A stretch of 64,000 nucleotides of DNA from Rossellomorea vietnamensis (lineage in GTDB: Bacteria > Bacillota > Bacilli > Bacillales > Bacillaceae_B), in contig NZ_VTEH01000004.1 in the NCBI RefSeq assembly GCF_008180615.1, positions 210,329 to 274,328 on the forward strand, in the 5' to 3' direction. Below, in pieces: positions 40,718 to 53,651 of the stretch; position 1 is the stretch's first letter, and each line of letters begins with the position of its first letter. Under the pieces are notes generated by a model. The model had not been told where the DNA came from and searched no databases. It saw only the letters and a program-made list of their open reading frames with translations. The translations under genes were made by a program, and so were the position numbers.

Positions 40718-40748
40718 ATAATACACCAGTTGGTCAATAAAGGTCAAA
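40718..40748 (-). promoter_or_regulatory. clpP promoter with overlapping CtsR operator
   Basis: GGTCAATAAAGGTCAAA at 40732-40748 fits the CtsR direct heptamer repeat GGTCAAA-N3-GGTCAAA with one change. Read on the minus strand, TTGACC (40747-40742) and TATTAT (40723-40718) form a sigma-A promoter with an 18-bp spacer, so bound CtsR would cover the -35 region. Confidence 0.85.
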
Positions 40749-40882
40749 CGATTCAACCTCTCATGGCATAAAAATCCTTCGACAATCCTTTCTACATGAT
40801 ACCCATCCATTCCTTTTTTAAACTATGCTTATTATTATAAAAAAATTATTGTTTGTTTCAGTTAACAAATAATTTTCGAGAT

Positions 40883-41000
40883 GATTTCCGCTACAGGTAC
40901 CCGACTCCGCGGGGCGGGCGGTAAGCCTCCTCGGCTTCGCCTGCGGGGTCTTACCTGTCCCGCTAGTCCCGCAGGAGGTCGTGCACCTTCCGCTCCAATC
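40883..41000. repeat. GC-rich palindromic repeat element
   Basis: Unlike its AT-rich surroundings this block is GC-rich, with GGGGCGGGCGGTAAG and a complementary CTTACCTGTCCCGC, and ends GATTTCCGCT...CCGCTCCAATC. I recall very similar intergenic elements in many Bacillaceae genomes. The rest of 40750-41240 holds no gene I can support. Confidence 0.7.
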
Positions 41001-41241
41001 ATACTAATATCTGCGGATAAACGAAGACAATAAGCAGTGATGAGAAAAACTATTTGCGGGCCGCGACCCGCTCCCATTCCGTACTTCATCAAAGTATAGT
41101 CTCGTCTTGCAGACCACGAACTAACAATATGATTAATTCCTTGATCATCGTAAGGATTCATTGAGCGATAATTGGCAGTCAGGAGTAGGAAGCACAGCTT
41201 GAATCTTCCACAATATCTTATCCTCCATTCCTCAAAACCTA

Positions 41242-41270
41242 TTGCATTTCCACTGCTTCTGGACTATAAT
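41242..41270 (+). promoter_or_regulatory. Promoter of tRNA-Arg
   Basis: TTGCAT (41242-41247) and TATAAT (41265-41270), 17-bp spacer, about 30 bp ahead of the tRNA. Confidence 0.7.
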
Positions 41271-41299
41271 AAGATTTCGTACGCTTGTCGTACAAGCTT

Positions 41300-41371
41300 G
41301 CCCTCGTGGTGCAACGGATAGCACGTAAGATTCCGGTTCTTAAAATGGGGGTTCGATTCCCTCCGAGGGCG
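41300..41371 (+). tRNA. tRNA-Arg (anticodon CCG)
   Basis: Complete cloverleaf: acceptor GCCCTCG/CGAGGGC, D arm GTGC/GCAC, anticodon stem TAAGA/TCTTA with loop TTCCGGT (anticodon CCG, reading CGG), and T arm with GTTCGATT-type loop. CCA is not encoded. In B. subtilis a single tRNA-Arg (trnQ) also lies near clpP. Its 3' end is duplicated at 42935-42952. Confidence 0.93.
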
Positions 41372-41395
41372 TACCATAACAATAATAATTACACG

Positions 41396-41433
41396 ATGCT
41401 TCTACGTTTTATATACGTAGGGGCATTTTTTTA
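41396..41433 (+). terminator. Hairpin and T run after tRNA-Arg
   Basis: ATGCTTCTACGT pairs with ACGTAGGGGCAT, then TTTTTTT. Confidence 0.75.
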
Positions 41434-41470
41434 TTGGGTTTTAATGAGACTGATGCTCTATTTCCAAGCG

Positions 41471-41499
41471 CAAAAAAGACGGCGTTACCTGCCGCCTTA
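41471..41499 (-). terminator. Terminator of the RsbR-like gene
   Basis: On the minus strand AAGGCGGC pairs with GCCGTCTT with one mismatch, then TTTTG. Confidence 0.5.
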
Positions 41500-41529
41500 T
41501 CTGTTGCTTATTTTACAAAAAGAAGGCGT

Positions 41530-42558
41530 TTACTCCTTCTTTCTCTTGATTTCAAAACCGTTTTGTTCTACGGCAAATTCTACTCCATGCTGTAACGTAG
41601 AAAATGTATGTATATTTTTTAATTGAATGTTTGATTTCGATATTTGTATTGCTTGATCCGCGGAGATACCAACTATAAAGCATTCCCCGCCTATTAATCG
41701 GATAGAAAGGATAAGCTTTTGTATACCATCCATCGTGTAGGTGTCCAACCCTTTCACACCTGTTAGGTCAATTAATAGATAATTTGCTTTTTGTCTGGAA
41801 AATTCAAGTAATGATCGTTCAATGAAATTGGACACACGCTCATCACTAAAATTACCAATAAGTGGAACAACGAGAATACCACTTAAAACTGGAATAATAG
41901 GGGTGGATAATTCATTTACAAGTATGGAAAGTTCTTCAGTTCTCTCTTTGACCTTTTGCTCCAAATCGAGGATATTTTCTGTCTCTTATTGCCTTGCCAA
42001 CTCGAAAATGTTTCTTGATGGTGTCACATCTGAAGGGAATATCTCGATTTCATCATACTCATTTCCATCCAACTGACTTTTGTTGATTTTGTACCAAACC
42101 TTTTGTTCGAATAGACCTGTGAAAACGCCTGCCCAATGGCTGGGCAATAATACCCCGGCAGTTTCCTTATCTGTATTCTTAAAAATTCTATGCTCCCAAC
42201 TGTTGGTCAACTGAACGACTGCTCTCTTTTCCTCGAAATTGTAGTAGGTAATATTTACATTACCCCAGCCTGCGTTTCTGTAAATGTCGCGATATTCTTC
42301 AAGGAGCTGTTCGAAGTCCCTTCGGCCGCTGTAATAAGAAGATACTAAATGACCCATCCGATACCCTGTTGCTTCGTAAACAGTTTTAGATACATCTTTA
42401 CCAGAAACTTCTTCTATTGTATTCAAAAATAATTCTATAGCTGAATCCCAAAACAAAAGTGCTGGTGCACCATCAAAGGTAAAGAGCCCGCTCTTGGGGT
42501 TCCATATAAATTCATTACTATTTACCTTGACCGTTACTTTTTCATTTGTCGTTGTCAC
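41530..42558 (-). pseudogene. RsbR-like V4R/STAS protein interrupted by an in-frame TAA
   Basis: Stressosome-type protein. The N-terminal part (about 190 residues; GYRMGHLVSSYYSGRRDFEQ, ITYYNFEEKRAVVQL) looks like a V4R sensory domain. A short coiled linker and a STAS domain (YLLIDLTGVKGLDTYTMDGI, IVGISADQAIQISKS) follow. The frame is continuous except for one TAA at 41988-41986, between ELARQ and ETENILDLEQKVKE, about 27 residues before the STAS domain. No ribosome site is obvious for a restart. The likely start is GTG 42558, behind GGGGAG. It lies between the tRNA-Arg and a copy of the tRNA 3' end, so it is probably acquired. The N-terminal and STAS halves may still be made separately, or the gene may be dead. 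Confidence 0.7.
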
Positions 42559-42855
42559 TATAACCACTCCCCGCTATTCATACTCCTGTTAACATTAATG
42601 TATTGCCTGCTTTTATTTCATTAATTTAATAAGTACTGTTCTAACATCTGTTAAGTTCCCCCTTGGTTTGGCTAATAGGCTATAGAAGGAACTAGATGTC
42701 CTTACTATACCACCTATAACCATAACTTAGAGAAAATAATAGAATAGAATAGCCCATTCTTTCAGTTATTTCTCTTGCGTCGTCACTCATCGGTGCAACT
42801 AGGGGTGACAAGTTTTTGCTTTTTGTAGAAGGTCCTGTAAAACATAAGGCTTGGT

Positions 42856-42873
42856 ATCGTACGTTATAATACG
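42856..42873. promoter_or_regulatory. Palindrome with TATAAT centre
   Basis: GTACGTTATAATACGTAC: perfect 6-bp arms around TATAAT. Could be an operator over a -10 box, though no -35 at proper distance is seen. No gene is supported between 42559 and 43073. Confidence 0.4.
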
Positions 42874-42934
42874 TACTAGCTCTAAGAAAAAAACTATAAT
42901 GTCACTGCTTCTCAATAATTACTGTGTGAGTGGT

Positions 42935-42952
42935 GATCCCCTCCAAGGGCGT
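42935..42952 (+). repeat. Imperfect copy of the tRNA-Arg 3' end (att-like)
   Basis: GATCCCCTCCAAGGGCGT matches GATTCCCTCCGAGGGCGT (41355-41372, the T-arm and acceptor end of tRNA-Arg) at 16 of 18 bases. A terminator follows at once, as would be expected after the original tRNA. Confidence 0.65.
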
Positions 42953-42959
42953 TGCCAAG

Positions 42960-42989
42960 GCTCCTGCGCATTTGCGCGGGAGCTTTTTT
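42960..42989 (+). terminator. Terminator behind the tRNA 3'-end copy
   Basis: GCTCCTGCGC (42960-42969) pairs with GCGCGGGAGC (42974-42983) with one G-T pair, then TTTTTT. Confidence 0.88.
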
Positions 42990-43073
42990 GCTGTCTATCC
43001 ACAGAGCAAATCACGTGTAAAAATCAACGTTGCACTCTATACTAAAGGAGAAAATAGATTTGGAGGGATTAAC

Positions 43074-43781
43074 ATGTTGCACATCGAAATGTGGACAGAC
43101 TTTGCTTGACCATTCTGCTATATTGGCAAAAGGCGTCTGGAGGACGCCATTAAGCAGATTGACCATCCGATTGAAGTGACTTACAGGTGCTTTGAGTTGG
43201 ATCCAACAGCAGAGCGGGATATCAAAGATAATATATATGAGAAACTGGCCAAGAAGTATGGCATGAGTATAGAGGCAGCAAAAGCCAATACTCAAAACAT
43301 GGTGAATATGGCAAAAGAAGCAGGGTTGGACTACCACATGGATACGATGGTGCTGACCAATACGTTTGATGCCCACCGTTTGACGATGTATGCCAAAACC
43401 AAAGGCCTGATGATAGAGATGACCGAGCGGATTTTACATGCGTTATTTACTGAATCCAAACATATCGGTGATCACGAAACATTAACAGAATTAGCGGCAG
43501 AGGTAGGACTTGACCGGGATGCTGTAGCTGAAATGCTTGCCAGCGATGCAATGGCGGATGAAGTCCGTGCTGACGAGAGGGCTGCTCAGCAAATTGGTGT
43601 ATCAGGTGTTCCTTTCTATCTTATCGATAAAAAATATGCTTTAACAGGTGCCCAGCCAACTGAGGTATTTGTTCAAGCGCTGCAAAAAGTAATTGCAGAA
43701 AGTCAAATCACGGTATTGAACAGCGACAGCAGTGACGGAGTTGTATGTGACGAAAACGGCTGCGAGATTCCGAAAAAATAA
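43074..43781 (+). CDS. DsbA/FrnE-like thioredoxin-fold protein with in-frame TGA at the first active-site Cys (candidate selenoprotein)
   Basis: A DsbA-family (FrnE/YwbO-like) protein of 235 residues if the TGA is read through. Translation from ATG 43074 (six bases after GGAGGG) gives MLHIEMWTDFA, then TGA (43107-43109), then PFCYIGKRRLE. In this family the segment is normally DF-x-CPFC-x-x-GK, so the TGA stands exactly where the nucleophilic Cys of the CPFC motif belongs, giving U-P-F-C. The rest is intact to 43781, including GVSGVPFYLIDKKYALTGAQ (cis-Pro loop) and a C-terminal CDENGC. Downstream of the TGA, GGCGTC-TGGAG-GACGCC forms a SECIS-like hairpin. The alternative is a Cys (TGC or TGT) to TGA nonsense mutation; a GTG restart at 43176 would lack the active site. 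Selenocysteine genes are not in this window. Confidence 0.75.
43114..43158 (+). promoter_or_regulatory. SECIS-like stem-loop after the in-frame TGA
   Basis: Inner stem GGCGTC (43132-43137) pairs perfectly with GACGCC (43143-43148) around a 5-nt loop TGGAG; outer arms TCTGCT (43114-43119) and AGCAGA (43153-43158) also pair. The loop starts 28 nt after the TGA and has G at its second position. This fits what I recall of the bacterial SECIS consensus (loop 16-37 nt from UGA, G among the first two loop bases, stem of at least four pairs). Confidence 0.6.
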
Positions 43782-43821
43782 TGTTCATTTAACTAATAAA
43801 AGAAAAACAACTAAAATAGAT

Positions 43822-43873
43822 AATAAACCCACGAAAAGCAGGCCGATTGAGGCCTGCTTTTCGTGGGTTTATT
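43822..43873. terminator. Perfect 23-bp stem terminator after the FrnE-like gene
   Basis: AATAAACCCACGAAAAGC plus AGGCC on the left pair without mismatch with GGCCT plus GCTTTTCGTGGGTTTATT on the right, around GATTGA. Works in either direction. Confidence 0.85.
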
Positions 43874-44040
43874 GAAGGGATAACAAAATTTTTAGTAATC
43901 GTAATAAGATAAATCGTATGATAGACTTTATTTATTAAAATTTCACCATATACCGTTGCACCGGAAGGAAAGCAATAAATAATAGGGAGTGAACTCATAT
44001 TTTCAGAGAAGGGATAATTTTTATTATTTCAGTATTTACC

Positions 44041-44157
44041 GTGTTTGAGCTAATAAGAAGGTACTTTTCTAAAAGTGACACTTCTATAAAAAAATCTATA
44101 CTTAATGTAGTAATCCCAAGTGTTTTAGTGTATTTTTTATCATTCTTTTTAATGTGA
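44041..44157 (+). CDS. Short hydrophobic ORF, possible small membrane protein or remnant
   Basis: From GTG 44041 the frame reads MFELIRRYFSKSDTSIKK then a hydrophobic tail ending SVLVYFLSFFLM, 38 residues. The frame is open upstream to about 43999 (IFREGIIFIISVFT), adding a second hydrophobic segment, but only ATT could start there, with AGGGAG ahead. I do not recognise it; it may be a decayed end of a larger gene. The remainder of 43874-44463 shows no other gene. Confidence 0.3.
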   Translation: MFELIRRYFSKSDTSIKKSILNVVIPSVLVYFLSFFLM

Positions 44158-44463
44158 CAATTGCTAGGAAACCGTATTTGAGAACCTCTATCCTGGCATA
44201 ATTATAACAGTTTAAAAAGGTACTGAAGTGCAAATCAATATGCTGGAAGATAGGCTGTCTTATGTCCTCTGCCTTTCACTTTAAATGTTAACAGCCGATT
44301 TATCTCATAACCTGTCAAGGCAGTGGACGAAAGGTTTATTGATCCTTCCGCTGACTTTCTGCCCCATTAATAAAAACAATCAAACCGGACCGCACGCCCA
44401 CCTACTTATTTCCATACACTGAACCCGCTTTCTGTTGTAGAATAAGAGAAGGAGGGATGCGGA

Positions 44464-45750
44464 ATGAAGCTCAATACCGGATTATGGCAGGGGCAGTCAT
44501 TAAAATTGAATATGACCCAGCAGCTGACACAGGCGATTGAATTGCTGCAGTATTCCTCTCAGGAATTGAATTCTTATTTGGAAAACAAAGCTTTGGAGAA
44601 TCCGCTTCTTCAGCTTGAGCCTGTTTCCCATGAGGAACGGAAAAGAAGCCGTGAGAACAGCGGTATGAGTATCGATTGGATTGAAGAAGTGGCAGTACCT
44701 CAGTCCACGCTTTGGGAACACTTAATTTCGCAGTTTGACTTGAAAACGCTTACCAATGAGGATCGTAATGTACTGTCTCTTTTGGTCGACAGTATGGATG
44801 AAAACGGATATTTACCATCTAATGTAGACAGTATTTTTGAAGTGGGAAATTTACCTCGATATATAGAAATGATTCATGGGTTGGAGCCGGCTGGGATTGG
44901 CGCCAGGAATTTGAAGGAATGCCTCCTGCTGCAAATTGGCAGGGATCCAGATGCTCCTGAGCATGCCTATGTCATTATAGACGAACACTTTGTAGACTTT
45001 TGTGAAAAAACGTGGAAGAAGATTGCAAATGAGAAGGGGATTTCTTTAGCTGACATCCAAGTGACCGCCGATTATGTGAAGACGCTTAATCCGCGTCCGG
45101 GTGCCAGGTTCTCGGTTGATCTTTCTCATTATATCCGCCCTGAAATGGTTGTCACCGCCAACAGGGATGGCCTGGATGTTGCTTTACTTCATGGAAATGT
45201 AATGAAAGTTTTATATAATAAAGGATATGAATCACTGATCTCTGCTTCGGAGGATGAAGAAGGTTTAAAGTTCCTCCGTGATAAACGACAGGAATTTCAG
45301 TGGATCCTCAGGATGCTGGATCAGCGCCGGTCTACTCTACTGAAAGTCGGCCGATCCCTGGTCGAAAGGCAGGAGGATTTTTTCAGGTTTGGACCGAAGA
45401 GGTTGAAACCTTTGACTCTAAGAGAAGTTGCGGAGACAATAGGGGTCCATGAATCCACCATCAGCAGGGCAGTCAGAGGGAAGTATATCGGTACTCCTTT
45501 TGGCACTTTTGAAATGAAAGCCCTGTTCGTGAGCGGTGTAGGAAAAGATGAAGATTCCTCATCGTCTGAGGGGATCAAGGCGGAAATCATGAGTTTGGTA
45601 AATAAGGAAGATAAACAGAAGCCTTTATCAGACCAGGCGATTGCTGTGATGCTGAAAGAACACGGAATGAGTGTTTCGAGAAGAACCGTGGCAAAGTACA
45701 GGGATCAATTGAATATTCCCTCATCTACAAGGAGAAAGAGATATGAATGA
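44464..45750 (+). CDS. rpoN: RNA polymerase sigma-54 factor (SigL)
   Basis: Alternative sigma factor recognising -24/-12 promoters and needing enhancer-binding activators. Region I is Gln/Leu-rich (GQSLKLNMTQQLTQAIELLQ), the core-binding region follows, a helix-turn-helix lies near LREVAETIGVHESTISRAVR, and the RpoN box is SRRTVAKYRD close to the C-terminus. Length 428 is normal. ATG 44464 follows GAAGGAGG. It overlaps the glutaredoxin-like gene by 8 bp. No sigma-54 activator is visible in the window. Confidence 0.96.
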   Translation: MKLNTGLWQGQSLKLNMTQQLTQAIELLQYSSQELNSYLENKALENPLLQLEPVSHEERKRSRENSGMSIDWIEEVAVPQSTLWEHLISQFDLKTLTNEDRNVLSLLVDSMDENGYLPSNVDSIFEVGNLPRYIEMIHGLEPAGIGARNLKECLLLQIGRDPDAPEHAYVIIDEHFVDFCEKTWKKIANEKGISLADIQVTADYVKTLNPRPGARFSVDLSHYIRPEMVVTANRDGLDVALLHGNVMKVLYNKGYESLISASEDEEGLKFLRDKRQEFQWILRMLDQRRSTLLKVGRSLVERQEDFFRFGPKRLKPLTLREVAETIGVHESTISRAVRGKYIGTPFGTFEMKALFVSGVGKDEDSSSSEGIKAEIMSLVNKEDKQKPLSDQAIAVMLKEHGMSVSRRTVAKYRDQLNIPSSTRRKRYE

Positions 45751-46000
45751 AGAGAGATTACCCATCATCACCTTCTATACGAGAAGCCGGTGCCCTCTAT
45801 GTGAAGACGCGAAGCTCATGCTCAATCTGGTTAAGGATGATATTCCTTTCGCTCTAAAAGAGTATGATATTGATGAAAGTGACGAGCTGACCGAGCGTTT
45901 TGGATTAATGATTCCGGTTGTGGAAATGGACGGAGAAATCATCCAATATGGGCAAATTGATTATTTTACAGTTAGTAAACGGTTACATGAGAAATCTTGA
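45743..46000 (+). CDS. Glutaredoxin-like (DUF836) protein
   Basis: An 85-residue thioredoxin-fold protein with Cys-Pro-Leu-Cys in TRSRCPLCEDAKLML (about 16-19) and a cis-Pro region MIPVVEMDGEII. The family is often found next to cggR in Bacillaceae; its redox partner is unknown. ATG 45743 lies inside the end of rpoN, suggesting coupled translation. A hairpin terminator follows before cggR. Confidence 0.8.
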   Translation: MNEERLPIITFYTRSRCPLCEDAKLMLNLVKDDIPFALKEYDIDESDELTERFGLMIPVVEMDGEIIQYGQIDYFTVSKRLHEKS

Positions 46001-46021
46001 GTTTTAATAGTTGAATTTTCG

Positions 46022-46069
46022 TTCATCCCTTGCTAAACTTAGCTTTGAAAGCAGGGATGAATTTTTTTT
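46022..46069 (+). terminator. Terminator before cggR
   Basis: TTCATCCCTTGC pairs with GCAGGGATGAA around a 17-nt loop, then eight T. Confidence 0.8.
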
Positions 46070-46078
46070 GCGCAGAGT

Positions 46079-46115
46079 GGGACATAATATGTCTATGATG
46101 GACATAATGAGTCCA
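46079..46115 (+). promoter_or_regulatory. CggR operator
   Basis: Two similar blocks, GGGACATAATATGTC (46079-46093) and GGACATAATGAGTCC (46100-46114), in tandem upstream of cggR. They match the two-half-site operator (GGGAC-N6-GTCC type) to which CggR binds in B. subtilis. Confidence 0.75.
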
Positions 46116-46141
46116 GCTAAATAACTTTAAGGGGCTTTTCG

Positions 46142-47164
46142 ATGGAATCAATCATTGATATACAAAAACGATTATTACCAGACCTGCTCCAAGTTATGCA
46201 AAAAAGACATCTCATTCTCAAATCGGTACGATTGATGCAGCCGGTCGGAAGAAGAAGCCTTGCCCATTCACTCGGCATGACTGAAAGAGTCCTGAGAAGC
46301 GAAGTTGAGTTTCTCAAAGACCAGGATCTGATTGAGATCAAGTCATCAGGCATGATCATAACCGCCGAGGGTGAGCTGCTGCTAAAGAAGACCGCTGACA
46401 TGATGAGAGAGATCACAGGCATCGATTCTATGGAAAAGAAGTTGAAGTCTTTACTCAATCTTCATGAAGTTTTTATCGTTCCGGGGAATAGTGATGAGTC
46501 TCCCTGGGTAAAAGAAGAATTAGGCAGATCTGCGGAAGCGCGTATGAAAAATCTTCTGGATGGAGATAATATCATCGCGGTAACCGGAGGATCGACTATG
46601 GCGGCAGTGGCTGAAAAGCTGACGCCGGAATTCTCTGAAAACCAGGTGCTTTTCGTCCCGGCCAGAGGCGGGATTGGCGAGGATGTTAAAAACCAGGCCA
46701 ATACGATCTGTGCCAAAATGGCGGAGAGGACGGGCGCCAAACATAAGGTGCTGTATGTCCCGGATCAGGTGAGTACAGAAGTGTACAAGTCTTTCATCAA
46801 AGAACCGGATATCAAGGACGTGCTGGGCCTGATCAAGTCGGCTCATATCGTGCTTCACGGAATTGGCGACGCAGTCACAATGGCCGAGCGCAGAAGAACC
46901 AGCAAAGAGGTTTTTGATAAAATCCTTGCGGGGAAAGCGGTCGGGGAAGCATTTGGCTATTACTTCGACGAAGAAGGCGAGGTCGTACATAAAGTGACGA
47001 CTGTAGGCTTGCAGCTGGAAGACCTGAAGAACAAATCGAACGTCATTGCGGTCGCTGGCGGCCGTTCAAAGGCGAAGGCCATAAGAGCCTACTTCAAAAG
47101 CGTCCCTCATTCGACGATCCTGATCACGGATGAAGGCGCGGCAAAAGAGCTTTTAAAAGGGTAA
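46142..47164 (+). CDS. cggR: Central glycolytic genes regulator
   Basis: SorC/DeoR-family repressor of the gapA operon; fructose-1,6-bisphosphate releases it from DNA. The N-terminal helix-turn-helix (GRRSLAHSLGMTERVLRSEV, about 36-55) is followed by the sugar-phosphate-binding domain with TGGSTMAAVAEKL, PARGGIGEDV and HGIGDAVTMAERR. Length 340 equals B. subtilis CggR. ATG 46142 follows AAGGGG. Its own operator lies upstream, so the operon is autoregulated. Confidence 0.96.
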   Translation: MESIIDIQKRLLPDLLQVMQKRHLILKSVRLMQPVGRRSLAHSLGMTERVLRSEVEFLKDQDLIEIKSSGMIITAEGELLLKKTADMMREITGIDSMEKKLKSLLNLHEVFIVPGNSDESPWVKEELGRSAEARMKNLLDGDNIIAVTGGSTMAAVAEKLTPEFSENQVLFVPARGGIGEDVKNQANTICAKMAERTGAKHKVLYVPDQVSTEVYKSFIKEPDIKDVLGLIKSAHIVLHGIGDAVTMAERRRTSKEVFDKILAGKAVGEAFGYYFDEEGEVVHKVTTVGLQLEDLKNKSNVIAVAGGRSKAKAIRAYFKSVPHSTILITDEGAAKELLKG

Positions 47165-47202
47165 TACCTTTTGAAATATAAAAATTTCCTTAACCATTTT
47201 AA

Positions 47203-48225
<1,023 letters not shown>

Positions 48226-48270
48226 GAGATATATTTTAAAAAGTGATATCCTAAATGATGCAATGTGACC

Positions 48271-48318
48271 TAATTTATCGTGCAATTGTTGGATAAATTA
48301 TGTCCCAGCATCTATAAT
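48271..48318 (+). promoter_or_regulatory. Putative promoter and inverted repeat between gapA and pgk
   Basis: TTGGAT (48289-48294) and TATAAT (48313-48318) with 18-bp spacing. A perfect 9-bp inverted repeat, TAATTTATC (48271) and GATAAATTA (48292), overlaps the -35. Confidence 0.5.
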
Positions 48319-48334
48319 GAAATGGGATGAAGGG

Positions 48335-48365
48335 GAGCGGGGAGGATTCCCCGCTCTTCTTTTTT
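48335..48365 (+). terminator. Terminator between gapA and pgk
   Basis: GAGCGGGGA (48335-48343) pairs with TCCCCGCTC (48348-48356), then TTCTTTTTT. A second small hairpin CGGGAT-TATT-ATCCCG lies at 48375-48390 before the pgk ribosome site. Partial termination here would give gapA more message than pgk-eno. Confidence 0.85.
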
Positions 48366-48415
48366 CATAAATAACGGGATTATTATCCCGATTATCCAGA
48401 AGGAGGCCTTTTGAA

Positions 48416-53225
<4,810 letters not shown>

Positions 53226-53235
53226 TTTTGGTGAG

Positions 53236-53266
53236 AAATCCGTCCACACTTTGTGGGCGGATTTTT
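53236..53266 (+). terminator. Terminator of the glycolytic operon
   Basis: AAATCCGTCCACA (53236-53248) pairs with TGTGGGCGGATTT (53252-53264), then TTTATG. Confidence 0.88.
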
Positions 53267-53301
53267 ATGTTGTGCGGGGAGCTTAATCTAGAGGAGGGGG
53301 A

Positions 53302-53372
53302 GTCGAAATATGTCGAGTGGTCGATAGAAGGGCAAAAGTAGTTGATAGAACTGTCAAACTGGTTGATAGAAC
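53302..53372. repeat. Repeats of GTTGATAGAA at 21-bp period
   Basis: GATAG starts at 53323, 53344 and 53365 (21 bp apart) within GTCGATAGAA or GTTGATAGAA; a weaker start lies near 53302. The core is the reverse complement of the TTCTATCAAC core at 39741-39862. They lie between converging eno and fni. The rest of 53373-53560 holds nothing I recognise. Confidence 0.8.
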
Positions 53373-53560
53373 CTTAGCTACTTGGAAAAAACCTAGTAAG
53401 CAAGAAAGATGAGGGCTGCTCAGCCTGTTTAGAGAGAAAACCTCCAATTTCCGGAGGGATTCGTCCCTTGGGAATTATCTGTAAGCAACAATTTAAGAGA
53501 AAATAGACTTTCTAGAAGGATGTTGCTTTTAAAAACATTCACATTCTTTGCGATAACAAC

Positions 53561-53591
53561 AAAAAAAAGACCGAAATCATTATCTGATTCC
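53561..53591 (-). terminator. Terminator of fni
   Basis: On the minus strand GGAATCA pairs with TGATTTC, followed by GGTCTTTTTTTT. Confidence 0.5.
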
Positions 53592-53651
53592 AGCCTCATT
53601 TATTTCAGTAACAGTTTTATAAGGGCAAGGGAGTCCTCAAACAAATTCCTC

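Noticed and set aside
40862..41161. 99-codon minus-strand frame upstream of clpP
   Set aside because: It lies mostly in the GC-rich palindromic repeat and has no family resemblance or ribosome site.
41285..41626. 113-codon plus-strand frame
   Set aside because: It runs through the tRNA-Arg gene and its terminator.
41986..41988. TAA in the RsbR-like gene as a recoded codon
   Set aside because: TAA is not known to be recoded to an amino acid in Bacillaceae and no recoding hairpin is evident, so it is treated as a nonsense codon.
43176..43781. Reading the FrnE-like gene from the internal GTG as a complete 201-residue protein
   Set aside because: This would drop the conserved N-terminal strand and the whole active site, while a good ribosome site and family sequence lie upstream of the TGA.
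43789..43998. 69-codon minus-strand frame after the FrnE-like gene
   Set aside because: It reads through the perfect 23-bp terminator stem and has no ribosome site or known motif.
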